Positions 17,774-28,645 are shown, counted from the stretch's first letter. The stretch is DNA of 63,263 bases from Frankia torreyi (GCF_000948395.1 NZ_JYFN01000010.1:56636-119898); one strand, 5' to 3'. Numbers and translations are program-made. Notes: generated from the sequence alone by a model not told the origin.

Positions 17774-19009
17774 ATGACCTTTTCCCGCTCGGCCTCGACC
17801 CCGCCGACCCGACCCGTCGTCCGCCGCTACCCCGGTCTCGACCCCGCCGTCGCGCTGGCCCGCCGGCAGGGCGGGGTGATCACGTTCCGGCAGGCGATGT
17901 CCGTCGGCCTGACTCGCGGTCAGCTCCGCCAGCTCGTCCAGTCCGATCAGTGGAGCCACCCCGTCCGCGGTGCCTTCGTCGTCCCGGTCGTCCCCCTGAA
18001 CGAGGACGTCGCCGGGCCCGGCGACGAGCGGCGGGGCTCGGGCTGGGCGCCGGAGCCGGCGCCGTTCGCCGACGAGCCTCCTGCGGTCGCCGAGGATGGA
18101 TGGCACTGCGGGCACCTCGCCGCTCGTGGCGGCCCGCTCCTCCCGGTGCTCCCCGGTGGTGCGGTCCCCGCCGCCGCGGTCCCCGGTGGCGCGGCCCCCG
18201 CTGGCGTCTGCCCGGGGGTGTTCGCGCCGCCTCCCTTTCCCCTGTCGGCGCGCGTGCGGGCGGCACTCGTCGGCCGTCCGCACGCGGTCGTCTGCAACAT
18301 CACCGCCGCCCGGCTGCTCGGGTTTCCCGGTGGGGAGCCGGAGAATCCGGCCGAGCCCGTGCACCTGCTGCTGCCGCCCCGGCTCACGCGGGCGCAGCCG
18401 CGGGGAATCCGGCTGCATTTCACCGAGCTCGGCGCCGGCGAACAGGTCGACCTGGCCGGGATTCCCGTCACCTCGCCGGCGCGCACCCTCGCCGATCTCG
18501 TGCTCGCGGCGCCCAGCCGGGAGGCCGCCGTCACCGAGATGGACGCCGCCCTGCACAGCGGGGTCGTGCCGAACCTGCGTGCGGCCCGCGAGGCGGCGGC
18601 CGGGCGGCGGGGCTTCCGGCCGACGCAGGACTGGTGGGATCTGGCCGACGGGCGGGCGGAGTCGGCGCTCGAGACCCGGCTGCGGCTGCTGCTCGCCGAC
18701 GCGGGGCTCGCGCCGCCCCAGTTGCAGTGGCCGGTCCAGGACAGCGGCGGCCAGGCGATCGCGAAGCTCGACCTCGCCTGGCCGGAGCACCGGCTCGACG
18801 TGGAGGCCGACACGTACACCACGGCGAGCTCCGCCGAGGCGTTCCACCTGGAGCGGCTGCGCGGCAACCTGCTCGCCGCCCGGCGGTGGGCGGTGCTGCG
18901 GTTCAGCGCGCTGGACGTCGCCTGGTACCCGGAGCGGATCGTCGCCGCCGTCGACCGGTTCCTCGCCTCCCCCACGGCGTGGGACGAGGCGGAACGGCAG
19001 GCCTCGTGA
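17774..19009 (+). CDS. AbiEi-like/DUF559-type protein, orphan
   Basis: 411 residues if the ATG at 17774 is used (MTFSRSAS); an ATG at 17729 is also in frame and neither has a good ribosome site. The N-terminus resembles the winged helix of AbiEi antitoxins (GGVITFRQAMSVGLTRGQLR, then a W..P.RG turn near residue 60). A low-complexity insert (about 75-155) follows. The C-terminal third looks like the DUF559/Vsr-like nuclease fold (ALETRLRLLLADAGL, then AKLDLAWPEHRLDVEAD and LERLRGNLLAARRW). No AbiEii-type toxin gene adjoins it, so it is probably one of the many stand-alone copies in actinobacteria. Function unknown. Confidence 0.7.
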   Translation: MTFSRSASTPPTRPVVRRYPGLDPAVALARRQGGVITFRQAMSVGLTRGQLRQLVQSDQWSHPVRGAFVVPVVPLNEDVAGPGDERRGSGWAPEPAPFADEPPAVAEDGWHCGHLAARGGPLLPVLPGGAVPAAAVPGGAAPAGVCPGVFAPPPFPLSARVRAALVGRPHAVVCNITAARLLGFPGGEPENPAEPVHLLLPPRLTRAQPRGIRLHFTELGAGEQVDLAGIPVTSPARTLADLVLAAPSREAAVTEMDAALHSGVVPNLRAAREAAAGRRGFRPTQDWWDLADGRAESALETRLRLLLADAGLAPPQLQWPVQDSGGQAIAKLDLAWPEHRLDVEADTYTTASSAEAFHLERLRGNLLAARRWAVLRFSALDVAWYPERIVAAVDRFLASPTAWDEAERQAS

Positions 19010-19101
19010 GTATTGCCACCATCCGGACAAAGGCGTGCAAGGACTTGTGACAGGAAGTACATTCCAAGCCGCCCGGGCGTCCCACGCCTACGATCCGGAA
19101 C

Positions 19102-21009
19102 ATGAGCGTTCCATCGGCCGGGCTGTCGCTGGCCGCAGACTTTCCGGAGGCCACCCGCGCCGAGTGGCAGCAGCTCGTCCTGGGCGTCCTGCGCAAGTCC
19201 GGCGTGGCGACCGAGTCGAGTGCCGCCGGCGAAGTCGAGGAGCTGCTGGCCACGCGGACCTATGACGGCCCGCTGATCCGACCGCTCTACACCGCCGACG
19301 ACCTGCCCGCCGGCGGGGTGGGCCTGCCGGGCCTCGCGCCGTTCGTGCGGGGTGGTCGGCCCCAGGGCGCGGGCCCCACTGGCTGGGACGTCCGCGCCCT
19401 GCACGCCGGTCCCGACGCGAAGGCCGCCGCCGATGCCGTTCTCACCGACCTGGAGAACGGCGTCACGTCGCTGTGGCTGCGCCTCGGCTCCGGCGGGCTG
19501 CCGATCGGCGCCCTGGCCACGGTGCTCGGCGAGGTCTACCTCGACCTCGCCCCCGTCGTTCTCGACGCGGGCGCGCAGACCCGGTCGGCGGCCGAGGAGC
19601 TCTTCCGCCTCGCCGCCGCCCGCGGCGTGCCCGGCTCGCAGCTCGCCGGCAGCCTCGGCGCCGATCCGATCGGCCTGGCCGCGCGGGCGGGTCTGCCGGC
19701 GGACGGGCCGGCGGGGCTGACCGAGGCGGCGGCCCTCGCGGCGCGCTGCGTGGCCGAGTTTCCCGGCGTGCGGGCCCTCGTCGTCGACGCCCAGCCCTAC
19801 CACCGCGCCGGCGGCAGCGACGCCGAGGAGCTCGGTGCGTCGCTGGCCACCGGGGTCGCCTACCTGCGCGCGCTCACCGACGCGGGGCTGAGTCTGCCCG
19901 AGGCCCTCGGGCAGCTCGAGTTCCGTTACGCGGTCACCGCCGACCAGTTCTCCTCCATCGCGAAGCTGCGGGCCGCGCGCCGGCTGTGGTCCCGGGTCGC
20001 ACAGGTGTGTGGGGCCGAGCCGGCCGAGCGCGCCCAGCACCAGCACGCGGTCACCTCGGCGGCGATGATGACGCGGCGCGATCCCTGGGTGAACATGCTG
20101 CGCACCACCCTGGCCTGCTTCGGCGCCGGCGTCGGCGGTGCGGACGCGGTGACGGTTCTGCCGTTCGACACCCGCCTCGGCGTGCCCGACGACTTCTCCC
20201 GGCGGATCGCCCGCAACACCCAGACCCTCCTGCAGGAGGAGTCGAGCCTGATCCGGGTGATCGATCCGGCCGGTGGTTCGTGGTTCGTGGAGTCGCTCAC
20301 CGCCGAGCTCGCCGAGGCTGCCTGGGCCTGGTTCACCGAGATCGAGCGGGCCGGCGGGATCGTCGCCGCCCTGCGCTCCGGTCTCGTCGCCGAGCGGATC
20401 GCGGCCACCTGGGCCAGGCGCGCCGAGGCGATCGCCCACCGGCGCGATCCCCTCACCGGCGTCAGCGAGTTCCCCAACCTGGCCGAGAGCCTGCCCGAGC
20501 GCGTTCCGGCCCCGGCCGAGGAGCGTCCCACCATCGACGGGACGCCCGGCCTGCCCGAGATCCACTACGACGCCGACTTCGAGGCGCTGCGGTCGCGTGC
20601 CGACACCCACGCCGAGGCGGCCGCCCGCCCGGTGGTGTTCCTGGCCACCCTCGGCAGTGCCGCGGCGTCGACCGCCCGCGCCACGTTCGCCGCGAACCTG
20701 TTCCAGGCGGGCGGGTTCGAGACCCCGACGTCCGGCCCGGGTACCGACCCGGCCGCGATCGCGGCGGCCTTCGCCGCCTCCGGCGCCGCGGTGGCCTGCC
20801 TCTGCTCGGGCGACAAGGTGTACGCCGAGCACGCCGCCGCAGTGGCCCGGGCGCTGCGCGACGCGGGCGCCCGCCAGGTGTGGCTCGCCGGTCAGCCGGG
20901 CTCGCGCGCCCAGGCCGACGCCGAGGCGGGCATCGACGGGTACGTCTTCACAGGATGCAATGCGGTCGCCGTGCTCCAGGCGACGCAGGCCGAGGCGGGA
21001 GTGCGCTGA
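19102..21009 (+). CDS. mutA: Methylmalonyl-CoA mutase small subunit
   Basis: 635 residues, co-oriented with mutB and overlapping it by one base (TGATG). The TIM-barrel mutase domain is present: [34 protein letters not shown], and [30 protein letters not shown]. The C-terminal flavodoxin-like domain lacks the DxHxxG cobalamin ligand motif, as expected for the non-catalytic subunit. MutA pairs with MutB to interconvert methylmalonyl-CoA and succinyl-CoA. The start at 19102 is preceded only by a weak CCGGAAC site. Confidence 0.95.
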   Translation: MSVPSAGLSLAADFPEATRAEWQQLVLGVLRKSGVATESSAAGEVEELLATRTYDGPLIRPLYTADDLPAGGVGLPGLAPFVRGGRPQGAGPTGWDVRALHAGPDAKAAADAVLTDLENGVTSLWLRLGSGGLPIGALATVLGEVYLDLAPVVLDAGAQTRSAAEELFRLAAARGVPGSQLAGSLGADPIGLAARAGLPADGPAGLTEAAALAARCVAEFPGVRALVVDAQPYHRAGGSDAEELGASLATGVAYLRALTDAGLSLPEALGQLEFRYAVTADQFSSIAKLRAARRLWSRVAQVCGAEPAERAQHQHAVTSAAMMTRRDPWVNMLRTTLACFGAGVGGADAVTVLPFDTRLGVPDDFSRRIARNTQTLLQEESSLIRVIDPAGGSWFVESLTAELAEAAWAWFTEIERAGGIVAALRSGLVAERIAATWARRAEAIAHRRDPLTGVSEFPNLAESLPERVPAPAEERPTIDGTPGLPEIHYDADFEALRSRADTHAEAAARPVVFLATLGSAAASTARATFAANLFQAGGFETPTSGPGTDPAAIAAAFAASGAAVACLCSGDKVYAEHAAAVARALRDAGARQVWLAGQPGSRAQADAEAGIDGYVFTGCNAVAVLQATQAEAGVR

Positions 21010-23258
21010 TGTCCGTGGACAGCTCGAACCGGCCCTCCGCCGCCATCCCGGACTTCTCCCAGGTGGAGCTCGGCGGCCCGCCGGCCGGCGCGGACACGCC
21101 CGAGGCCGCGTGGCGCACCGCGCTGGAGGCGGCGACCGGCAAGGACGTCGACGCCCTGACCTGGGACACCCCCGAGGGCATCGCGGTCAAGCCGCTCTAC
21201 ACTGCCACCGACACCGCCGGGCTCGACTTCCTGCGCACCTACCCGGGGATCGCGCCGTTCCTGCGCGGCCCCTATCCGGCGATGTACGTCACCCAGCCGT
21301 GGACGATCCGTCAGTACGCCGGGTTCTCCACCGCCGCGGCGTCCAACGCCTTCTACCGGCGCAACCTCGCCGCCGGCCAGAAGGGCCTGTCGGTCGCCTT
21401 CGACCTGCCGACCCACCGCGGCTACGACTCGGACCACCCGCGGGTCACCGGGGACGTCGGGATGGCCGGGGTGGCCATCGACTCCATCCTCGACATGCGC
21501 CAGCTCTTCGACGGCATCCCGCTGGACCGGATGAGCGTGTCGATGACCATGAACGGCGCGGTGCTGCCGGTGCTCGCGCTCTACATCGTGGCGGCCGAGG
21601 AGCAGGGGGTGGCTCCGGAGCAGCTCGCCGGGACCATCCAGAACGACATCCTCAAAGAATTCATGGTCCGCAACACCTACATCTACCCGCCGCAGCCGTC
21701 GATGCAGATCATCTCGGACATCTTCTCGTACACCTCGCAGAAGATGCCGAAGTTTAACTCGATCTCCATCTCCGGCTACCACATGCAGGAGGCCGGCGCG
21801 ACGGCCGACCTGGAGCTCGCCTACACCCTCGCCGACGGCGTCGAGTACATCCGCGCCGGCCTGGGCGCAGGGTTGGCGATCGACGCATTCGCCCCGCGGC
21901 TGTCGTTCTTCTGGGCGATCGGGATGAACTTCTTCATGGAGGTCGCCAAGCTGCGCGCGGCCCGGCTGCTGTGGGCGCGGCTGGTCAACCAGTTCTCGCC
22001 GACGAGCTCGAAGTCACTGTCGCTGCGCACCCACTCGCAGACGTCCGGCTGGTCGCTGACCGCCCAGGACGTGTTCAACAACGTGGTGCGGACCTGCGTC
22101 GAGGCGATGGCCGCCACCCAGGGTCACACCCAGTCGCTGCACACCAACGCCCTCGACGAGGCGCTGGCGCTGCCCACCGATTTCTCCGCCCGCATCGCCC
22201 GCAACACCCAGCTGCTGCTGCAGCAGGAGTCCGGCACCACCCGGGTCATCGACCCGTGGGGTGGCAGCCACTACGTCGAGCGGCTCACCTACGACCTGGC
22301 CCGCAAGGCGTGGGGTCACATCAGCGAGGTCGAGGCGTCCGGCGGCATGGCGCAGGCCATCGACGCCGGCATCCCCAAGATGCGCATCGAGGAGGCCGCG
22401 GCGCGTACCCAGGCGCGCATCGACGCCGGCCGCCAGCCGCTCATCGGCGTGAACAAGTACCGGGTGGCCGCCGACGAGGCGATCGAGGTCCTCAAGGTTG
22501 ACAACTCGGCGGTGCGTACCGAACAGATCGACAAGCTGCGCCGCCTGCGCGCCGAGCGTGACCCGGCCGCGGTCGAGGTGGCGCTGCACGCGCTCACCGC
22601 GGCCGCGGACGCCGCCCGCGACGGCCGTCGCGGTCCCGGCCTGGAGCAGAACCTGCTGGCGCTGGCCGTCGACGCGGCCCGCGCCAAGGCGACGGTCGGC
22701 GAGATCTCGGACGCGTTGGAGAAGGTCTACGGGCGCCATTCCGGCCAGATCCGTACCATCTCCGGGGTGTACCGGGACGAGGCGGGACCCGCCGGGAACG
22801 TCGCCGCCGCCCGCGAGGCCGCCGCCGAGTTCGAGCGCCAGGAGGGCCGCCGGCCGCGCATCCTCGTCGCGAAGATGGGCCAGGACGGCCACGACCGCGG
22901 CCAGAAGGTCATCGCCAGCGCCTTCGCCGACATCGGCTTCGACGTCGACGTCGGCCCGCTGTTCCAGACGCCCGCCGAGGTCGCCCGTCAGGCGATCGAG
23001 GCGGACGTCCAGATCGTCGGAGTGTCCTCGCTGGCCGCCGGGCACCTCACCCTGGTGCCCGCGCTGCGCGAGGAGCTCGCCGCGCTGGACCGGTCCGACA
23101 TCCTCATCGTGGTCGGCGGGGTCATCCCCCCGGGCGACTTCGACGAGCTGCGGGCCGCCGGGGCGGCGGCGATCTTCCCGCCGGGTACGGTCATCGCCGA
23201 CGCGGCGCTGGAGCTGCTCGCCACCCTGTCGGCGCAGCTCGGCCACTCCGCCGCCTGA
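21009..23258 (+). CDS. mutB: Methylmalonyl-CoA mutase large (catalytic) subunit
   Basis: 749 residues, starting in the TGATG overlap with mutA. The N-terminal barrel has the substrate-channel residues [18 protein letters not shown] and [12 protein letters not shown]. The C-terminal cobalamin-binding domain carries GQDGHDRG, with Asp626, His628 and Gly631 forming the DxHxxG base-off B12 motif, then the conserved GVSSLAAGH and GGVIPPGD. It rearranges (R)-methylmalonyl-CoA to succinyl-CoA by an adenosylcobalamin radical mechanism. The cofactor pathway is represented later in the window by cobL. Confidence 0.98.
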   Translation: MSVDSSNRPSAAIPDFSQVELGGPPAGADTPEAAWRTALEAATGKDVDALTWDTPEGIAVKPLYTATDTAGLDFLRTYPGIAPFLRGPYPAMYVTQPWTIRQYAGFSTAAASNAFYRRNLAAGQKGLSVAFDLPTHRGYDSDHPRVTGDVGMAGVAIDSILDMRQLFDGIPLDRMSVSMTMNGAVLPVLALYIVAAEEQGVAPEQLAGTIQNDILKEFMVRNTYIYPPQPSMQIISDIFSYTSQKMPKFNSISISGYHMQEAGATADLELAYTLADGVEYIRAGLGAGLAIDAFAPRLSFFWAIGMNFFMEVAKLRAARLLWARLVNQFSPTSSKSLSLRTHSQTSGWSLTAQDVFNNVVRTCVEAMAATQGHTQSLHTNALDEALALPTDFSARIARNTQLLLQQESGTTRVIDPWGGSHYVERLTYDLARKAWGHISEVEASGGMAQAIDAGIPKMRIEEAAARTQARIDAGRQPLIGVNKYRVAADEAIEVLKVDNSAVRTEQIDKLRRLRAERDPAAVEVALHALTAAADAARDGRRGPGLEQNLLALAVDAARAKATVGEISDALEKVYGRHSGQIRTISGVYRDEAGPAGNVAAAREAAAEFERQEGRRPRILVAKMGQDGHDRGQKVIASAFADIGFDVDVGPLFQTPAEVARQAIEADVQIVGVSSLAAGHLTLVPALREELAALDRSDILIVVGGVIPPGDFDELRAAGAAAIFPPGTVIADAALELLATLSAQLGHSAA

Positions 23259-23347
23259 ACCGGTCGAGCTGTGGCATCTCTGGCAACGGCACCGCCGGCT
23301 ATGGCCTGGCCGGCACCGGCGCCGCCGGCTATGGCGTCGCTGACGTC

Positions 23348-24364
23348 GTGACCCGGCGCATCGATCTGACCGAGTACGCGGACGGCGTGCTGGCCTCGTC
23401 GCGGACCTGGATCGCGCGGGCCATCACGCTGGTCGAGTCCAGCCGGCCCGACCACCGGGAGCTCGCCCAGCAGTTGCTGGTGACCCTGCTCCCGCACGCC
23501 GGCAAGGCGCGCCGCGTCGGCATCACCGGGGTGCCGGGCGTGGGCAAGTCGACGTTCATCGACGCGCTGGGCACCATCCTGACCGGGCGAGGCCACCAGG
23601 TGGCGGTGCTCGCCGTCGACCCGTCGTCGACGCGGACGGGCGGCAGCATCCTCGGCGACAAGACCCGGATGGCCGCGCTGTCGGTGGACCCCGCGGCCTT
23701 CATCCGACCGTCGCCGACCGCGGGCACCCTCGGCGGGGTCGCGAAGGCCACCCGGGAGGCGATGGTGGTCATGGAGGCGGCCGGCTACGACGTCGTCATG
23801 GTCGAGACGGTCGGCGTCGGCCAGTCGGAGACGACGGTGGCCGACATGGTCGACACCTTCCTGTTCCTGACCCTGGCCCGCACCGGCGACCAGCTTCAGG
23901 GGATCAAGAAGGGCGTGCTGGAACTCGCCGACGTCATCGCGGTGAACAAGGCCGACGGCCCGCACGAGCTCGACGCCCGCCGCGCCGCCCGCGAGCTGGC
24001 CGGGGCGCTGCGGATGCTGCAGGGCTCCTCGGGGCCGCGCGACTGGAACACCCCGGTGCTCACCTGCAGCGCCGCCGAGCGCACCGGCCTCGACACCGTC
24101 TGGGCGCAGGTGGTCAAGCATCAGGACACCCTCGACGCCTCCGGCGAGCTCGCCGCCCGCCGCCGGCGCCAGCAGGTGGACTGGACCTGGGCGATGGTCC
24201 ACGACCGGCTGCTCGCCGAGCTGCGGGCGCACCCGCGCGTGCGGGAGATCGCCCCCGACCTCGAACGTCGCGTCCGCGACGGCACGCTCACCCCCGCCCT
24301 CGCCGCCGACGCGATCCTCGCCGCCTTCGGCGACCCTGCACCACCCTCCGGCACCGGGCGATAA
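23348..24364 (+). CDS. meaB: MeaB/ArgK-type GTPase chaperone of methylmalonyl-CoA mutase
   Basis: 338 residues from a GTG at 23348. It has the P-loop GVPGVGKST (about 59-67), VLAVDPSSTRTGGSILGDKTRM, the switch-like ETVGVGQSE and the guanine specificity motif NKAD. It guards MutAB, gating cofactor loading and rescue of inactivated enzyme. The 89-bp gap from mutB holds a duplicated block (ACCGCCGGCTATGGC at 23291 and GCCGCCGGCTATGGC at 23321) and no ribosome site ahead of the GTG. The same frame is open through the repeat but offers no start codon, so 23348 is the best start. Confidence 0.94.
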   Translation: MTRRIDLTEYADGVLASSRTWIARAITLVESSRPDHRELAQQLLVTLLPHAGKARRVGITGVPGVGKSTFIDALGTILTGRGHQVAVLAVDPSSTRTGGSILGDKTRMAALSVDPAAFIRPSPTAGTLGGVAKATREAMVVMEAAGYDVVMVETVGVGQSETTVADMVDTFLFLTLARTGDQLQGIKKGVLELADVIAVNKADGPHELDARRAARELAGALRMLQGSSGPRDWNTPVLTCSAAERTGLDTVWAQVVKHQDTLDASGELAARRRRQQVDWTWAMVHDRLLAELRAHPRVREIAPDLERRVRDGTLTPALAADAILAAFGDPAPPSGTGR

Positions 24365-24547
24365 CTCCCACGCCGCCCCGCGGTTCGCTTTGGCTCCAGT
24401 TCCTCGCTGTCTTGCACCGGACACGAAGATTGCCTGGTCAAGCGTCTACGATGATCGCACCATCTAGAGGGGCGAGAGCTCCGGCGGTCGGGGGCGGTCC
24501 AGGAGCCCCGGGGTGCCTCGGTGATCGTGTGGTTTTCGGGAGTCGCG

Positions 24548-27175
24548 GTGAGTTATCAGCTCGGTATCGATGTCGGATCCGCGAACACGATCGTTGCGGT
24601 CACGGACGGCGGCTGGCCCCGCGTGCTCGAACTCGGCGGGCAGCGGCGGCTGCCGTCGGTGGTGTTCGCGCCACCGGGCGGCGGTCTGCAGTTCGCCCGC
24701 GCGGCGGCCCGGCGCGCCCAGGCCGATCCGGCCCGGTCGGCGACCGATCTGCTACGCCGGCTCGGCGACGGCGGCCCGATCCTGCTCGGCGGCGCCGCCT
24801 ACAGCCGCGAGGGTCTGCTTGGCCGGCTGGTCGCCCATCTCGTCGGCCTGGCCGTTGATCAGCTCGGCGGGCTCCCGGACCAGGTGGTGGTGACCTTCCC
24901 GACGTTCTGGTCCCCGGGCCGGCGGGAGACCTTCACCGACGCGATCACCCAGCTCTCCGGGCTGGAGCTGCCGGTCGTGGCCCTGCCCGCGGCCGACGCG
25001 ATGGGGACGCTGCTCGCCCGCAGCTCGGTGACCCAGACGGTCGACCTCGTCGGCTGGTACGACCTCGGCGCGGGCTTCCTTGACGCCGCGGTCCTGTCCT
25101 TCTCGCCGTTCGGGTTCCAGCTCGTCGGCGCGCCGGCGGGGCTGCGTCACGGCGCCGGCCTCGATCTCGACGAGCTGCTGGTGGACCGGGTGCTGGCCGT
25201 GGCCGGCATCGCGCCCGCGCACCTCGACCGGGCCGACGCCGCCACCCGTGTCGCGCTCGCCCGCCTGCGCCGCGAGGCCGCGCAGGCCAAGGAGGTCCTC
25301 GCCGAGGAGGACGAGGTCGACCTGGCGGTGGAGCTGCCCGGCATCGACGCCTCGGTCACGCTGACCCGCGGCGAGCTGGAGACGCTCGCCGGCCCGACCG
25401 TCGACGACACCGTCGAGACCTTCCGGCGGGCGTTGCGCTCGGTGCCGGCGGACCCCGCCGACCTTTCTCGCATCCTGATGTCCGGTGGGGTGGCGCATCT
25501 GCCGCTGGTGGCGCGCCGGCTGCGTGCCGCCTTCCCGGAAATCGGCCGGATCGAGCACCGCGCGGACGCGGACGTGGCGATGGGCGCGGCACTGATCGCC
25601 GCCGACCTCGCCGATCGTTCCGCCCGGGCCGGTGGGGCGGTGTTCGGTGCCGTGGGAGCGGCGGGCGCCGGGGCCATCGAGGAGCCGTACGACGTCACCG
25701 CGGTCATCCGCCCGCCGGACGCCTCCAGCCTCACGTCGCTGCCGCCGTTCCTCTCCGGGGGCGGGACGCCGCCGCCGGGGGCCGGTGCCGGCGGGGCAGC
25801 CGGCGAGGGCGGGGCGGCGGTCGCCGCCGGATCGTCGGACGGCGGGACTCCGGGCCCCTACGGGGCGGCGGGCGGTTCACCCGGTTTCGGCGAGGCCACC
25901 GTGCTCACACCGGACGCCGGTCGCGGTCATGGCGCCGCCGGCCTGCCGGGTGGGGGCGGCGGTGGTGCGCTCGGCCAGCCGGGCGCGGCCCCCGGTGCCT
26001 ATGCCGCGGCCGCGAGCGCCGACGAGACCGGACTGCTCCCCGCGGACGCAGCGGGTGCGCCCGTGGGCGCCGCCGCGGACGCCGGGGGGTCGCATCGCGC
26101 CACGCAGGGAGGCGGCGGCGGGATCTTCGGGTCCCGTCGGGTCATGGTGGCCGCGGCGATCATCGCCGTCCTGTTCGTCGCCATCGGGACGACCGCCGGA
26201 GTCGTGCTCACGGGGCGCGACTCGGGTTCGGGCGGGGACTCCGTGGCCGCCGTCGGGGGAGCCTTCCCGACCACGGATCCGATTCCACCGTCGTCCAGTC
26301 CCACCTCCGAGCCGCCGGCCGCCACGAACCTCGTGCGGGTCGCGGGCTCCTCCGAGGTCGCCCCCATCACCGAGACCGCCTACAACGAGTTCCGCCAGAC
26401 CCAGCGCAACGTCACCGTCAACATCGAGGCGACCAGCACCGAGGACGGTTTCGCGGCCCTGTGCAGCGGCAAGGCCGAACTCGCCGACGCCTCCTTCGAG
26501 CTCACCCCGGGAATCGTCAAGGATCCCGGATGCGCGAAGCAGGTCGTCGGGTTCGAGGTCGCGCACCACACCCTGCCGATCGTGGTCAATCCACAGAACA
26601 CCTGGCTGCACTGCCTCAGCCTCAAGCAGGTCAAGCAGATCTGGGGCGCCGACTCGTCGGTGACCCGCTGGAGCCAGATCGACAGCTCGTTCCCGGACGA
26701 ACCGATCGCGTTCGTCGGCCCGCCCCACGACTCGGTGCAGGCGGAGGTCTTCAACGCGACCATCAGTGACGCCAGTGACCGCTCCCGCGCCTACCGGCAG
26801 GTGGACCTGAGCGGGGTCGCCAACGACGTCGCCGGCGACCGGTCGGCCATCGGTTTCCTGGATTACCCCACCTACGAGACGTTCGGCGCCAGGCTGCGCG
26901 GAGTGGAGATCAACAACGGCGAGGGGTGCGTCGCGCCGACCGCGGTGGCCGTCGGCACCGGGCTTTACCTGCCGCTGTGCAAGCCGCTGTTCGTCTACGC
27001 CCGCACCGACGCGCTGCGTCGGCCGGCGACCGCCGCCTTCCTGCGCTACTTCCTGGAGAATGGTCGCAAGATCGCCTTCGACGCGCACTACGTGCCGCGC
27101 AGCGACGACACGGTCGGGGAGAACGTCGCCAGGCTGGAGAAGCTGACGACGGGGGTGGGACCGGTACCCGCCTGA
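24548..27175 (+). CDS. Hsp70-like ATPase fused through a membrane helix to a PstS-like solute-binding domain (copy 1)
   Basis: 875 residues from the GTG at 24548 (CGGGAG upstream). Residues 1-350 form an Hsp70/actin-type ATPase: phosphate-1 loop GIDVGSANTIVAV, phosphate-2 WYDLGAGFLDAAV, a Lys/Glu-rich helix then VDLAVELPGID, and the adenosine motif LMSGGVAHLPLVARRL. No substrate-binding beta domain follows; instead there is a Gly/Pro/Ala-rich linker (about 360-530), one membrane helix (about 531-556) and an extracytoplasmic domain (about 592-875) resembling phosphate-binding PstS (RVAGSSEVAPITETAYNEF, then a conserved Cys pair region). So an ATPase inside is joined to a ligand-binding domain outside. 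Ligand and function are unknown. A strong hairpin follows the stop. Confidence 0.85.
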   Translation: MSYQLGIDVGSANTIVAVTDGGWPRVLELGGQRRLPSVVFAPPGGGLQFARAAARRAQADPARSATDLLRRLGDGGPILLGGAAYSREGLLGRLVAHLVGLAVDQLGGLPDQVVVTFPTFWSPGRRETFTDAITQLSGLELPVVALPAADAMGTLLARSSVTQTVDLVGWYDLGAGFLDAAVLSFSPFGFQLVGAPAGLRHGAGLDLDELLVDRVLAVAGIAPAHLDRADAATRVALARLRREAAQAKEVLAEEDEVDLAVELPGIDASVTLTRGELETLAGPTVDDTVETFRRALRSVPADPADLSRILMSGGVAHLPLVARRLRAAFPEIGRIEHRADADVAMGAALIAADLADRSARAGGAVFGAVGAAGAGAIEEPYDVTAVIRPPDASSLTSLPPFLSGGGTPPPGAGAGGAAGEGGAAVAAGSSDGGTPGPYGAAGGSPGFGEATVLTPDAGRGHGAAGLPGGGGGGALGQPGAAPGAYAAAASADETGLLPADAAGAPVGAAADAGGSHRATQGGGGGIFGSRRVMVAAAIIAVLFVAIGTTAGVVLTGRDSGSGGDSVAAVGGAFPTTDPIPPSSSPTSEPPAATNLVRVAGSSEVAPITETAYNEFRQTQRNVTVNIEATSTEDGFAALCSGKAELADASFELTPGIVKDPGCAKQVVGFEVAHHTLPIVVNPQNTWLHCLSLKQVKQIWGADSSVTRWSQIDSSFPDEPIAFVGPPHDSVQAEVFNATISDASDRSRAYRQVDLSGVANDVAGDRSAIGFLDYPTYETFGARLRGVEINNGEGCVAPTAVAVGTGLYLPLCKPLFVYARTDALRRPATAAFLRYFLENGRKIAFDAHYVPRSDDTVGENVARLEKLTTGVGPVPA

Positions 27176-27182
27176 CCAGGCG

Positions 27183-27209
27183 ACCGGCCCGCAGCGTGTG
27201 CGGGCCGGT
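27183..27209 (+). terminator. Perfect 11-bp hairpin after the first Hsp70-PstS fusion gene
   Basis: ACCGGCCCGCA (27183-27193) and TGCGGGCCGGT (27199-27209) pair perfectly around a 5-nt loop, 7 bp after the stop. It lies between convergent genes and could serve both. A 14-bp direct repeat (TCACGGACTCTCAG) follows at about 27284-27311, reaching the next stop codon. Confidence 0.65.
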
Positions 27210-27305
27210 TGATCTGCGTGGCAGGGTGGGGGACGCCGGCCGGGCGGTCGCACGGTGCGGCGAGCCTGCCGGCTCTCAGGTCACGGACTCTCAGATCACG
27301 GACTC

Positions 27306-27839
27306 TCAGGCGACGGAGTGGGTGACGGTGCAGGTGTAGGTGCCGACGATCACGTTCGTGGGAACGGCCACGGTGAGTGTCGGTTCCCACGAGACGGTGC
27401 TCGTGTCGAGATCCATCGTGGTGGCGGAGAAGGCGGTGCGGGAGGCGGCCAGCGTCACGGCACTCGTCGCGGTGGGCTGGCCGGGGCTGACCAGGGATGG
27501 CAGGCCGGTCGTGGCGGTGGCGGGGCCGGACCAGTAGATCAGCGACGCCCGGGGGATCGTCTCGTCGGACGCGCCGGTCCCGGTCGTGCAGTTCGTCGAG
27601 GTCACGGTGGCCGTCCAGGCGCCGACCAGAGCGGTGCTGGTGACGGTCGTCGTCGCCAGTTGGACGCTGAGCGGGTCGTCGCCGATCGCGTGCGAACCGA
27701 GGTTCGCCGTAGCGGGAGCGGTGATGGTCAGCGTCGCCTGGGCCGGACTGCCGGACCAGGTGACCAGCAGGATCACGAGGACCGTGAATGCCGAAAGCCT
27801 GCCTGTAGTCCGCCCGAGGCCGGGGAGGTTGCACCGCAT
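27306..27839 (-). CDS. Secreted WxL-like small surface protein A
   Basis: 177 residues. The ATG at 27839 has AGGAG 8 bp upstream. A signal peptide (hydrophobic LSAFTVLVILLVTWSG, cleavage near AQA-T) leads to a beta-rich, Thr/Ser-rich domain. It is a paralogue of the divergent neighbour: both share TITAPATA near the N-terminus, a W-x-A/S-x-V strand (GAWTATVTST here), an IYWSP/HYSPG-like turn, and near the end SWEPTLTVAVP with a closing YT-T-TH. This layout fits the WxL surface domain known from Firmicutes, supported by the adjacent DUF916-type gene. WxL domains bind peptidoglycan non-covalently. Two Cys (near Asn-Cys-Thr and Thr-Cys-Thr) may form a disulfide. Confidence 0.65.
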   Translation of the reverse strand: MRCNLPGLGRTTGRLSAFTVLVILLVTWSGSPAQATLTITAPATANLGSHAIGDDPLSVQLATTTVTSTALVGAWTATVTSTNCTTGTGASDETIPRASLIYWSGPATATTGLPSLVSPGQPTATSAVTLAASRTAFSATTMDLDTSTVSWEPTLTVAVPTNVIVGTYTCTVTHSVA

Positions 27840-28105
27840 CTCGACGACTCCTGACCGCATCCGCAGCACGATGCTGGCCTTGCTACCACGACGCACGAGG
27901 GTGGGTCTGGACCTCGGGGCCGGACGGGACGAGTCCGGCGGGGGCGGGGGCGAGCGGTGGCCGGGGAAGGCCGTCGAGACACGCGACTGTTGCTGTGTGT
28001 GTTCGTTCGCTACCCAGGGTGATAGCTTTCGCTGCGTGCCCGGCGGATCACATCTCTCGATACCGCAGCAGGGGCGCTCCGGCCTCACACAGGGGAGTAG
28101 TTACG

Positions 28106-28645
28106 TTGCGTAAGTCATCGCTGTTTCTTCTGAGCGCAGCCGCCGCGGCGGCCGCCCTTCTCGGCTCAGCGCTACCGGCCAATGCCGCGACCGCCGACAC
28201 CGTGGTGACCCTGACCCTCACCGGAGGGGCCGTGAACATCACGGCTCCGGCCACCGCTACCCTGACCGGCGCGATCGGGACGACGCCCGTGTCGGGTCCC
28301 CTCGGGCTCGTCACGGTCACCGACACCGAGGGCACCGAAGCGCCCTCCTGGGTGGCCAGCGTGTCCACCACCAACTTCAACGCGCCGGTGGGTTCCGGCA
28401 TCGCCCCGATTCCCGTCGCGAACATCCACTACTCGCCGGGCACGGTCACCCGCGTGAACAACACGGGAACCGCAAACGACGCCAACTTCACCGGCGAATT
28501 CGTCGCGGTCCCGACGGTGACGGCCACCGGCGGCCCCGGCATCAACTCGGCGTCATGGAACCCGACGCTGACGGTGGACATCCCGCCCACCGCCGTCGCC
28601 GGTACCAACTACACCGCCACGATCACCCACTCCACGGTGCCGTGA
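28106..28645 (+). CDS. Secreted WxL-like small surface protein B
   Basis: 179 residues from a TTG at 28106, chosen because AGGGGAG lies 8 bp upstream and the next residues (RKSSLFLLSAAAAAAALLG) make a normal signal peptide cleaved near ANA-A. The mature part contains VTVTDTEG followed by SWVASVSTTNF, the W-x-hydrophobic strand expected of WxL domains, and ends SWNPTLTVDIP...YTATITHS. It has no Cys. It diverges from paralogue A across a 266-bp region and is 13 bp ahead of the DUF916-type gene, so B and its partner form an operon. Role: probably a cell-wall-bound surface protein; ligand unknown. Confidence 0.7.
   Translation: MRKSSLFLLSAAAAAAALLGSALPANAATADTVVTLTLTGGAVNITAPATATLTGAIGTTPVSGPLGLVTVTDTEGTEAPSWVASVSTTNFNAPVGSGIAPIPVANIHYSPGTVTRVNNTGTANDANFTGEFVAVPTVTATGGPGINSASWNPTLTVDIPPTAVAGTNYTATITHSTVP

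Noticed and set aside
17774-19009. AbiE toxin-antitoxin pair
   Set aside because: Only an AbiEi-like N-terminus is present; no nucleotidyltransferase AbiEii gene lies on either side.
27840-28105. c-di-AMP or other riboswitch ahead of WxL-B
   Set aside because: The conserved GGGGGAACC, GGGGTTAAGTCGC and GCTAACC blocks seen at 51160-51345 are absent here.
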